56,594 nt of DNA from Opacimonas sp040514355 (GTDB lineage: Bacteria; Pseudomonadota; Gammaproteobacteria; Enterobacterales; Alteromonadaceae), in contig JBEVCF010000139.1 of NCBI GenBank assembly GCA_040514355.1, forward strand, positions 1-56,594. Direction: 5' to 3'. Below, one piece after another: positions 15,396 through 23,145 of this stretch. A program made the position numbers and the translations under genes. Below the pieces are notes generated by a model, which worked only from the letters and a program-made list of their open reading frames with translations, was not told where the DNA came from and did not search any database. The stretch's first letter is position 1; the number at the start of each line of letters is the position of its first letter.

Positions 15396-17444
15396 TTAGA
15401 TGGCTGCTGCGATTGTCATGCCTTGTGCAATAGCGCGTTTGGCATCCAATTCAACGGCCAAATCTGCACCACCAATCAAGTGGTAAGGCTTATTGAGGTT
15501 TTGAGCAATATCTGCATCCGGCTCTTGTCCAGCGCATATGATGATGTTATCTACATCAAGCACATGACTCTCGCCATCGCGCTGGATATGCAGACCCGCA
15601 TCATCGATTTTGATGTATTCCACGCCGTTGAGCATCTTGACGCCTTTGTTTAACAAGCCTAAACGGTGCGCCCATCCCGTGGTTTTGCCCAAATTTGAGC
15701 CTACACGAGAGGTTTTGCGTTGTAACAGCGTGATTTCTCGCGGTGAGGGCGTGACTTCGGGTTGCACGCCTTCTACACCACCGCGTGCGGTGAAGGTCAT
15801 ATCGATACCCCATTCCTTCATAAAAGTGGGGATATCTGTACTGGCTGCCTTGCCGGCATGACTGAGGTACTCTGACGTATCAAAACCAATCCCGCCTGCG
15901 CCAATGATCGCGACTTTCTGCCCGACGGGTTTTTTGTCCCGTAATACATCTAAGTAGCCCATGACTTTCTCGTGTTCAATACCTGGAATATCCGGTGTGC
16001 GCGGTTTGATCCCCGTTGCAATCACAACTTCATCAAAGTCACTGTCATTGAGCATCTGTGTGCTGACAAAGGTATTGAGTTTGACGCTTACCCCAAGTAA
16101 TTCTAATTTACGACTGTAATAGCGCAACGTTTCGTAAAACTCTTCTTTGCCGGGGATTTGTTTGGCGATATTAAACTGTCCGCCCACTTCACTGCCCCCG
16201 TCAAACAACGTAACGTGATGACCCCGTTCGGCAGCGGTAACCGCAGCAGATAAACCGGCAGGCCCTGCACCGATCACTGCGACTTGTTTGGGTTGCGAGG
16301 TCTTGGTGATCACAAATTCGGTTTCGTGGCAGGCTTGTGGGTTCACCAAGCAACTGGTCATATATCCACTAAAGATATTGTCCAAGCACGCTTGATTACA
16401 CCCGATACAGGTATTGATTTCATCAGCGCGACCTGCCAAAGCTTTGTTCATAAACTCAGGATCGGCCAAAAACGGTCTAGCCATAGACACCATATCTGCA
16501 TGACCTTGAGCTAATACAGATTCAGCTACATCTGGCATGTTGATGCGATTGGATGTGATCACCGGCACCGATAGCGCTTGTTTGAATTTTTCGGTCACCC
16601 AAGTGAAGGCTGCTCGTGGCACACGTGTGGCAATCGTCGGGATTTGAGCTTCGTGCCAGCCGATGCCCGTATTGATAATCGTTGCGCCCGCTTGTTCAAT
16701 GGCTAAACCCAACTCAACCACTTCATCATGGGTTGAGCCACCTTCAACAAGATCCAACATCGACAAGCGATAAATAATAATAAAATTATCTCCGACTGCT
16801 TCACGTACACGGCGTACCACTTCAATGGGCAAACGAATGCGATTGCGATAGTCACCGCCCCAGTCATCGGTGCGCTGATTGGTGCGTTGGGCAATAAACT
16901 GATTGAGGAAGTAGCCCTCAGAGCCCATAATTTCAACGCCGTCATACCCAGCGCGTTTGGCCTGCATGGCCGTAAACACAAAATCATCAATTTGTTTTTG
17001 GATATCAGCTTCTGTCGCTTCGCGTGGTACGTGCTTGTTGATGGGGGCACGGATCGCAGATGGCGCAAGTAGACGTGGGTTATACGCATAACGACCTGTG
17101 TGTAGGATCTGCAGGCAAATTTTGCAATCGGTTTCATGCACCGCATCGGTGACGATTTTGTGCAAAGCAACTTGTTCGTCACTGTCGATGAGTTTGGTGT
17201 GTTCATGCGTCGAGCTTTCATCATTTGGACCGATACCACCGGTGACAATAAGTCCTACTCCTCCACGCGCGCGTTGACCGTAATACTCAGCCATACGGAT
17301 GTGCCCATTTTCGGCCTCTTCAAGGCCAGTATGCATGGAGCCCATAATGACCCTATTTTTGAGTGTGGTGAAACCTAAATCTAAGGGTTCGAATAAATGT
17401 GGGTACAACGTTTTGCCTGGTTCTGTCGCAAGGCTGGCGGTCAT
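15396..17444 (-). CDS. fadH: NADPH-dependent 2,4-dienoyl-CoA reductase
   Basis: FadH removes conjugated double bonds so that unsaturated fatty acids can pass through beta-oxidation. The 682-residue protein has an old-yellow-enzyme TIM barrel (1-350, FMN), a Cys cluster CIGCNQACL plus two later Cys for a 4Fe-4S centre (about 340-370), and a FAD/NADPH part with GAGPAGLSAA and GAGGIGFDT. A start with GGAG precedes the ATG. A tetR gene is divergent, and two palindromes in the shared spacer suggest direct control. Beta-oxidation products could feed the neighbouring PHB synthase. Confidence 0.94.
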   Translation of the reverse strand: MTASLATEPGKTLYPHLFEPLDLGFTTLKNRVIMGSMHTGLEEAENGHIRMAEYYGQRARGGVGLIVTGGIGPNDESSTHEHTKLIDSDEQVALHKIVTDAVHETDCKICLQILHTGRYAYNPRLLAPSAIRAPINKHVPREATEADIQKQIDDFVFTAMQAKRAGYDGVEIMGSEGYFLNQFIAQRTNQRTDDWGGDYRNRIRLPIEVVRRVREAVGDNFIIIYRLSMLDLVEGGSTHDEVVELGLAIEQAGATIINTGIGWHEAQIPTIATRVPRAAFTWVTEKFKQALSVPVITSNRINMPDVAESVLAQGHADMVSMARPFLADPEFMNKALAGRADEINTCIGCNQACLDNIFSGYMTSCLVNPQACHETEFVITKTSQPKQVAVIGAGPAGLSAAVTAAERGHHVTLFDGGSEVGGQFNIAKQIPGKEEFYETLRYYSRKLELLGVSVKLNTFVSTQMLNDSDFDEVVIATGIKPRTPDIPGIEHEKVMGYLDVLRDKKPVGQKVAIIGAGGIGFDTSEYLSHAGKAASTDIPTFMKEWGIDMTFTARGGVEGVQPEVTPSPREITLLQRKTSRVGSNLGKTTGWAHRLGLLNKGVKMLNGVEYIKIDDAGLHIQRDGESHVLDVDNIIICAGQEPDADIAQNLNKPYHLIGGADLAVELDAKRAIAQGMTIAAAI

Positions 17445-17547
17445 AAGTTTGCTCCGATTGTAAATTGAAACTCGTAATTAGAAGTTGTTATTTTTATAGG
17501 TATGTTCATATCAAGACGATGCATATTGTGGTTTGTTGTGGCACTAT

Positions 17548-17590
17548 CTTGACACTGTCTAAATTAGCGTATGATTTTGACAGTGTCAAG
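17548..17590. promoter_or_regulatory. Paired TetR-type operators and divergent fadH/tetR promoters
   Basis: A perfect 12-base inverted repeat spans 17548-17559 and 17579-17590. Each half is itself palindromic: TTGACACTGTCTA at 17549-17561 (one mismatch) and TTGACAGTGTCAA at 17577-17589 (perfect), centres 28 bases apart. The second site supplies the -35 TTGACA of tetR (-10 TATGAT at 17599-17604, spacing 16) and, on the other strand, the -35 TTGACA of fadH (-10 TAATTT at 17566-17561, spacing 17). A dimer on either site would shut both promoters. Confidence 0.75.
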
Positions 17591-17610
17591 ATGCGTGTTA
17601 TGATCACCAT

Positions 17611-18216
17611 ATGAAAGCAAAGAAATCTACCTATCACCACGGCGATTTGCGCACGGTACTTATCGATACCGCCCGTGACATTATCAAACACGAAGGCTTG
17701 GCTGGCTTGTCGTTGCGCAAACTGGCAGACAAGGCCAATGTGTCACGCACGGCGCCGTATCATCATTTTGCAGACAAAAATACCTTGCTCTGTGCCTTGG
17801 CTTTAGAGGGCTTTGTCTCTTGGTATGAAATGGCCAGTGGTGTGTTTGCGCGGGAGGATTTGGCACCCAAAGCCCAGTTTCAATTGTTCATTCGCTCATA
17901 TATTGGCTATGCTGCAGATAACCCGGACTTGTATGACATGATGTTTAACCGTGCGATATGGAAGCAAGGACTGGCGACGGATGAATTAAAGAATGAGGCG
18001 TACCCTTGTTTCCAATACCATGTGCAAATGACCAAAACCTGGCAGGAGCAGGGCTTGTTAGCAGCTGAGGAGGATACGTTGCGCCTCGCTCAAGTTACAT
18101 GGGCAACCATGCATGGTTTAGCGCGTTTGCTGATAGATGGAGTGTACGCAGATAACAGCCATATTGATGCGATGTGTGAAACAGCGGTGAATGTGTTTTG
18201 CCAAGGCTTGTCTTAA
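17611..18216 (+). CDS. TetR family transcriptional regulator, probable regulator of fadH
   Basis: The 201-residue protein has the TetR helix-turn-helix in residues 10-60 (TARDIIKHEGLAGLSLRKLADKANVSRTAPYHHF pattern, with Y-H-HF recognition end) and a C-terminal ligand domain of the WHG type. The gene is divergent from fadH with palindromes between, so it probably represses fadH and itself, with an acyl-CoA or related ligand as inducer (inference). No ribosome binding site precedes the ATG, and the -10 box ends seven bases before it, so the mRNA may be leaderless. Confidence 0.85.
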   Translation: MKAKKSTYHHGDLRTVLIDTARDIIKHEGLAGLSLRKLADKANVSRTAPYHHFADKNTLLCALALEGFVSWYEMASGVFAREDLAPKAQFQLFIRSYIGYAADNPDLYDMMFNRAIWKQGLATDELKNEAYPCFQYHVQMTKTWQEQGLLAAEEDTLRLAQVTWATMHGLARLLIDGVYADNSHIDAMCETAVNVFCQGLS

Positions 18217-18288
18217 CATTGATTCATCACTTATTGATGACCATGTGCTATCATCTACAGCATTCAAATAATAAAAGAACGGTTATCT

Positions 18289-20586
18289 ATGCGGGCCCTG
18301 TGGGATTGGTTTAAAGCACATTTTTGGTCGTTTGTGATCGTGCTGGCCACTGTGTTGTTGGCTTATTTGTTTTACCTAGATGCCCAGATCAAACCGCATT
18401 TTTCTGGCAACAAATGGCAAGTGCCGGCTCAGATCTTTGCACGCCCCTTGGTAATTGAACTCAAACAAGAAATTACGCCTCAAGAAGTCGTCGATGAACT
18501 GGAACTGCTTGGCTATCGCAAAGTTGGCTCCGCCTCCCGTGTAGGAGAGTACAGTATCAACGGCGCGAGTTTGAATGTGGTACGTCGCGCGTTTCATTTT
18601 CCTGAAGGTTTTGCTGGCCAAAGCAGTATTACCTTGCGTTGGCGCAATGCTCGGATTGCCCAAATCATCCAAGATCAGCGCCAAGTAAACGCCATACGCC
18701 TGGAACCTTGGCTCGTGACCCGCCTGTCTTCTGGCAGTCGTGAAGATAGAATGCTGGTGACTCAAGCGGATTTGCCTCCGCTGTTACTCGACGCGTTAGT
18801 ATTGGTGGAAGACCGCAATTTTTATACGCATTGGGGGGTTAACCCTCTGGCTATTGTGCGCGCATTATTAGCCAATATTTCCGCAGGTCGCAAAGTCCAA
18901 GGCGGCAGTACCCTCACTCAGCAGTTAGTGAAAAACCTCTATTTGACCCGTGAGCAATCTTACACCCGCAAACTCAAAGAAGCCTTAATGGCATTAGTCA
19001 TTGATGCTCGCTACAGCAAAGATGAAATCATCATCGCTTATGTGAATGAGGTGTTTGTTGGACAAAACGGAGGTAAGGCCGTGCATGGCTTCGGCTTGGG
19101 TAGTCATTTTTACTTTGACCGCCCCCTCAATGAATTGAATTTACCCGAGATCGCTACCTTAGTCGGCATGCTTAAAGGACCGTCTTATTACAATCCAAAA
19201 CGCAAACCAGAACGCGCTAAGACCCGTCGCGATTTGGTGCTACGCATTTTGTTTGAGGCGGATAAAATTGATAAAGCGACCTATTTGGCTGCGATTGAAG
19301 CACCATTGACTGTGGCGTCAGGGGCGAGTCTTGCCAGTGGCAAACACCCCGCCTTTATGGATAAAGTGCGACGTGAACTCAAAACGGTGCTTGCAGACCC
19401 GGACTTGCGTAGCTCTGGGGTAAAAGTCTTTACCAGTCTAGATATCAACGCGCAACGGCGAGCTGAACAAGCACTGAAACAGCGCACCGAGAGCATTGCA
19501 AAGACCCGTAAGCTAGATAACTTACAGGCATCGATGGTGGTAAGCGATATCCGAACAGGGGAATTGCGTGTTATCATAGGCTCTCGTTACGTCGATGAAA
19601 GTGGGTTTAATCGCGCCTTAGATATGCAGCGATCCATAGGCTCGTTGGTCAAACCGGCAATTTATTTGACCGCACTAGAACAAGCTGACACGTATCATTT
19701 GGCGACGATACTCAAAGATGCACCACTTAGTTTGACAACCGATGATGGGCAAGTGTGGGAGCCACAAAACGCTGACAAAGAATATCGCGGAGCAGTACCA
19801 TTACTACAAGCGTTAACTCAGTCTTACAATTTACCCGCGGTAGACACCGCCTTGAATCTAGGTTTGTCAAACCTGATTGATACGATACAACGCTTGGGCA
19901 TCGATAAACCTATTGCTCAATTACCGGCCATTACCTTGGGAGCTGTCAATTTGGCGCCGGTGGATGTAGTGCAAATGTACCAAACCCTTGCAAATAATGG
20001 AGAATATCGACCTGTACATACTGTCACAGCAGTGGTATCAGCGGACAATGAGCTACTTTGGCAACACGGTGGCTATCACGACCAGCGCGTCGATGAAGCG
20101 GTGACGTATTTACTCAACTATGCGCTGCATAAAGTCACTAAAGACGGCACGGCCAAAAGTCTTGGCAAACGATTTCCCAAAGTGAATATGGCAGGTAAAA
20201 CAGGGACAACTAATGATTATCGCGATAGTTGGTTTGCTGGCTTTGATCGCAACTTAGTGAGCGCGATTTGGGTTGGGGATGACAATAACGCGACCACAGG
20301 ATTGTCAGGCAGTAGTGGCGCGTTGCGGATCTATAGTGATTGGCAACAAACGATGACGCCTAAATCTTTATCGCAACGCTTCCCAGAAGGAGTGGTTATT
20401 GCGCATTTTGATCCCACAAGCGGGGCACGCATGACCCCAGGTTGTCCTGACAATGTTTCGCTTCCGGCGATAAAATCCGGGTTATCCGAACTTGTCAAAA
20501 CCTGTCAAGGACAGGTCCAAAAAGAACAACCGCCAGCACCCAAACCCAAGCAAAAATCGTGGTGGAAGCGTTTGTTAGGCGGATAG
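18289..20586 (+). CDS. mrcB: Penicillin-binding protein 1B, bifunctional
   Basis: PBP1b makes and cross-links septal and side-wall peptidoglycan. The 765-residue protein has a cytoplasmic stub and one membrane helix (residues 12-30), a UB2H-like region (about 50-130), a GT51 glycosyltransferase with catalytic Glu near 174 (EDRNFYTHWG) and GGSTLTQQLVKN, and a transpeptidase with SLVK (Ser452), SYN and KTGTT (637-641). The Pro/Lys-rich C terminus is short. LpoB, its activator, is not in the window. The gene is single, between tetR and glnK. Confidence 0.94.
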   Translation: MRALWDWFKAHFWSFVIVLATVLLAYLFYLDAQIKPHFSGNKWQVPAQIFARPLVIELKQEITPQEVVDELELLGYRKVGSASRVGEYSINGASLNVVRRAFHFPEGFAGQSSITLRWRNARIAQIIQDQRQVNAIRLEPWLVTRLSSGSREDRMLVTQADLPPLLLDALVLVEDRNFYTHWGVNPLAIVRALLANISAGRKVQGGSTLTQQLVKNLYLTREQSYTRKLKEALMALVIDARYSKDEIIIAYVNEVFVGQNGGKAVHGFGLGSHFYFDRPLNELNLPEIATLVGMLKGPSYYNPKRKPERAKTRRDLVLRILFEADKIDKATYLAAIEAPLTVASGASLASGKHPAFMDKVRRELKTVLADPDLRSSGVKVFTSLDINAQRRAEQALKQRTESIAKTRKLDNLQASMVVSDIRTGELRVIIGSRYVDESGFNRALDMQRSIGSLVKPAIYLTALEQADTYHLATILKDAPLSLTTDDGQVWEPQNADKEYRGAVPLLQALTQSYNLPAVDTALNLGLSNLIDTIQRLGIDKPIAQLPAITLGAVNLAPVDVVQMYQTLANNGEYRPVHTVTAVVSADNELLWQHGGYHDQRVDEAVTYLLNYALHKVTKDGTAKSLGKRFPKVNMAGKTGTTNDYRDSWFAGFDRNLVSAIWVGDDNNATTGLSGSSGALRIYSDWQQTMTPKSLSQRFPEGVVIAHFDPTSGARMTPGCPDNVSLPAIKSGLSELVKTCQGQVQKEQPPAPKPKQKSWWKRLLGG

Positions 20587-20718
20587 ATTTTGCTTGAAGC
20601 AAGTACCACAATCCACTCTTATCTGTGTCAACATTGATACTCTAGTTCATCCATATGCAAAGCATTTGTGCTCACTTTTAGTACTAAAATTTTCTGTAAA
20701 TAAGTGCTCAAAAATCAC

Positions 20719-20733
20719 GCACCAAATCGGTGC
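20719..20733. promoter_or_regulatory. NtrC binding site upstream of glnK
   Basis: GCACCAAATCGGTGC has the perfect dyad GCACC-N5-GGTGC typical of NtrC enhancer sites. Its centre is about 130 bases upstream of the predicted glnK transcription start, a normal enhancer distance. Confidence 0.8.
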
Positions 20734-20830
20734 ATAGCGAACATTAATTGAATTTATGTGGTGCACAAGATTGCGTTCGCTTCGGTGTTAAAATGATTTA
20801 AATTGTTGATTTATAATTAAAATATATTAA

Positions 20831-20846
20831 TGGCACAAAGATTGTA
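20831..20846 (+). promoter_or_regulatory. Sigma-54 promoter of glnK-amtB
   Basis: TGGCACAAAGATTGTA matches the -24/-12 consensus TGGCAC-N5-TTGCA with one change (GT for GC at -12); the spacing GG-N10-GT is exact. The start point would be near 20857, giving a leader of about 33 bases. Confidence 0.8.
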
Positions 20847-20889
20847 ATGAAAGATTGAACATTTAAAAAAGATGATGGAGAACATAACT

Positions 20890-21228
20890 ATGAAACTCAT
20901 TACAGCAATCATTAAGCCATTCAAGCTCGATGATGTAAGAGAGGCTATTTCAGAAACAGGTGTCGAAGGACTAACTGTGACAGAAGTGAAAGGGTTTGGT
21001 CGTCAAAAAGGCCACACGGAACTGTATCGTGGTGCTGAGTACCAAGTTGATTTTTTACCTAAGGTAAAATTGGAAATCGCGGTGCAGGATGACCAAGTAG
21101 ATCGCCTGGTCGAAGTGATTACTGATTCTGCCAAAACCGGCAAAATCGGAGATGGAAAAGTGTTCGTTTATGACCTCGAGCGCGCAGTACGCATTCGTAC
21201 TGGTGAAGCTGATAACGAAGCATTATAA
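20890..21228 (+). CDS. glnK: Nitrogen regulatory protein P-II (GlnK)
   Basis: P-II proteins are trimeric sensors of 2-oxoglutarate, ATP/ADP and glutamine; GlnK plugs the AmtB ammonium channel under nitrogen sufficiency. From ATG at 20890 the protein is 112 residues, the standard length, with the T-loop Tyr51 (GAEYQVDF) that GlnD uridylylates and the C-terminal signature GKIGDGKVFV. The ATG follows GGAG; an ATG six codons upstream would add an atypical N terminus. amtB starts 11 bases after the stop. Confidence 0.96.
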   Translation: MKLITAIIKPFKLDDVREAISETGVEGLTVTEVKGFGRQKGHTELYRGAEYQVDFLPKVKLEIAVQDDQVDRLVEVITDSAKTGKIGDGKVFVYDLERAVRIRTGEADNEAL

Positions 21229-21239
21229 GGAGAGTAAAC

Positions 21240-22484
21240 ATGGAAACGACTTTTGAATTGGCGTATGCCTTAGATACCTTTTATTTTTTGATTTGCGGTG
21301 CATTAGTTATGTGGATGGCCGCGGGTTTTGCGATGTTGGAAGCCGGTTTAGTCCGCGCCAAAAACACCACAGAGATCTTAACTAAAAACGTCGCGTTATA
21401 TGCGATTGCTTGTACGATGTACATGGTGTGTGGTTATAGCATCATGTACGGTGGTGGTGAATTCACTGCGTTCTTGAGCGGTATTACTGGTGACGGGGCT
21501 ACTGGTGTAGCAGAAGATCCAGCTACTTACGCACCTTCTGCTGACTTCTTCTTCCAAGTGGTCTTCGTTGCAACTGCGATGTCGATTGTTTCTGGTGCAG
21601 TTGCTGAGCGTATGAAATTATGGGCATTCCTCGCGTTTGCTGTTGTTATGACGGGTTTCATTTATCCGTTACAAGGTTCTTGGACATGGGGTGGTATGCC
21701 GGTATTTGGTATGTATGTACTGGGTGATAACGGTTTCTCTGACTTTGCTGGTTCTGGTATCGTCCACATGGCAGGTGCTGCTGCGGCATTAGCGGGTGTG
21801 ATCTTTCTAGGTGCACGTAAAGGTAAATACGGTAAAGATGGTCGTGTTAACGCGATTCCTGGTTGTAACTTACCGCTCGCTACCTTAGGTACGTTTATCT
21901 TGTGGATGGGTTGGTTTGGTTTCAACGGCGGTTCTGTCTTAGCCACAGCTTCAGTTGAAAGTGCAAACTCAGTCGCCGTGGTATTTATGAACACCAACGC
22001 AGCAGCTGCTGGTGGTTTGATTGCTGCATTGTTAATTGCGCGTGCTTTATTCGGTAAAGCAGATTTAACCATGGCATTAAACGGTGCATTAGCAGGTCTT
22101 GTTGCCATCACGGCAGAGCCTTCAACACCTACACCGTTACAAGCAACATTGTTCGGTGCAATGGGTGGTGCATTAGTGGTATTTAGCATCATTACACTTG
22201 ATAAGTTAAAGCTAGACGATCCAGTAGGTGCAATTTCAGTACACGGTGTGGTTGGACTACTAGGTCTATTACTAGTGCCTGTAACTAACTCTGACTCTAG
22301 CTTCGGTGGTCAGTTATTAGGTGCCGCAACTATCTTCATCTGGACATTCGTTGCAAGTTCTATCGTATGGTTAGCGATCAAAGCTGTGATGGGTATCCGC
22401 ATCAGTGAAGAAGAAGAATACGAAGGTGCAGACGTTGCAGAGTGTGGTTTAGAAGCCTACCCTTACTTCAACGTAACCAAATAA
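21240..22484 (+). CDS. amtB: Ammonium transporter AmtB
   Basis: AmtB conducts ammonium across the inner membrane as a trimer. The 414-residue protein has about 11 membrane helices, the pore twin His at residues 176 (GIVHMAG) and 335 (ISVHGVVG), and the signatures FAMLEAGLVRAKN and MGWFGFNGGS. There is no cleavable signal peptide. It is co-transcribed with glnK from a sigma-54 promoter and ends in a clear terminator. The C-terminal tail (EEEEYEGADVAECGLEAYP) is the segment that contacts GlnK in known structures. Confidence 0.96.
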   Translation: METTFELAYALDTFYFLICGALVMWMAAGFAMLEAGLVRAKNTTEILTKNVALYAIACTMYMVCGYSIMYGGGEFTAFLSGITGDGATGVAEDPATYAPSADFFFQVVFVATAMSIVSGAVAERMKLWAFLAFAVVMTGFIYPLQGSWTWGGMPVFGMYVLGDNGFSDFAGSGIVHMAGAAAALAGVIFLGARKGKYGKDGRVNAIPGCNLPLATLGTFILWMGWFGFNGGSVLATASVESANSVAVVFMNTNAAAAGGLIAALLIARALFGKADLTMALNGALAGLVAITAEPSTPTPLQATLFGAMGGALVVFSIITLDKLKLDDPVGAISVHGVVGLLGLLLVPVTNSDSSFGGQLLGAATIFIWTFVASSIVWLAIKAVMGIRISEEEEYEGADVAECGLEAYPYFNVTK

Positions 22485-22493
22485 TTTTGTAAC

Positions 22494-23072
22494 CTAAGTG
22501 TGTTTTAGCCCCTCTGAGTGAGGGGCTTTTTTTATTACTTTCGCTGGATTACCTGCTATTACGACATTATCCCCGAAGCTTTTCGTCACCACTGAACCAG
22601 CCCCTACTATTACATTATTGCCCAAGGTCACCCCTGGTAAAATGACGCTATTACCGCCGATCCAACAATGATCACCCAATGTAATAGGTTGAGCTAGTTC
22701 GACGCCTTTTGTGCGTTCCATCGGGTCCAAGGGATGTGTGGCTGTATACAAAGAAACGTTTGGTGCAAGTAAGCAATCATTTCCAATATGTACTGAGGCA
22801 CAGTCCAAAATAGTACAGTTGAAGTTGGCATAAAAATTCTCTCCCACGTGGATATTGTAGCCATAATCACAATGAAAGGTATTCTCAACATACAAACGTT
22901 TACCACTCGAACCAAACAATGATTTTAGTAGTTGAGCGCGTTGTTTGACTTTATCGATATCTATTTGTTGTAGTTGTTGCAGTATTTTTCTGGCCGCAAA
23001 ACGTTCCTGCACGAGGGTTTTGTCACTGGCAAAGTACGCTGCACCACTCAACATTTTTTCTTTTTCAGTCAT
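22494..23072 (-). CDS. maa: Sugar O-acetyltransferase, Maa/LacA family
   Basis: This 192-residue protein has the N-terminal Maa domain (MTEKEKMLSGAAYF) and a left-handed beta-helix built of hexapeptide repeats, with catalytic His in TATHPLDP. The family acetylates maltose, galactosides or other sugars with acetyl-CoA; the substrate here is unknown. ATG at 23072 is preferred over a TTG four codons upstream, since it gives the usual family start. Its last 40 bases lie over the amtB terminator, which the two convergent genes therefore share. Confidence 0.88.
   Translation of the reverse strand: MTEKEKMLSGAAYFASDKTLVQERFAARKILQQLQQIDIDKVKQRAQLLKSLFGSSGKRLYVENTFHCDYGYNIHVGENFYANFNCTILDCASVHIGNDCLLAPNVSLYTATHPLDPMERTKGVELAQPITLGDHCWIGGNSVILPGVTLGNNVIVGAGSVVTKSFGDNVVIAGNPAKVIKKAPHSEGLKHT
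22507..22533 (+). terminator. Intrinsic terminator of glnK-amtB
   Basis: AGCCCCTC and GAGGGGCT form a GC-rich 8-base stem with a 5-base loop, followed by seven T. It begins 22 bases past the amtB stop and lies inside the 3' coding end of the opposite gene. Confidence 0.9.
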
Positions 23073-23145
23073 AGGTCTATTCAACTATCCAATTTGTTTG
23101 TATGGTAGCGTTATCTGATAAGAAAAAGCAAAACGAGATCCCGCC

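Larger units (their letters stand above)
20587..20889. other. Regulatory spacer between mrcB and glnK
   Basis: No gene is seen in these 303 bases. They contain the NtrC site and the sigma-54 promoter of glnK-amtB described separately, and an AT-rich stretch around 20800-20830 where DNA bending would be easy. A weaker, only partly matching NtrC-like sequence is at 20772-20788. Confidence 0.7.

Noticed and set aside
16703..17248. Minus-strand frame of 181 residues overlapping fadH in another frame
   Set aside because: It lies wholly inside the FadH barrel coding sequence and has the odd composition of a shifted frame.
21662..22192. Open frame of 176 residues on the minus strand inside amtB
   Set aside because: It is antisense to a clear AmtB gene, with Ala/Pro/Asn composition that mirrors the sense codons. 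No ribosome binding site or family motif is seen.
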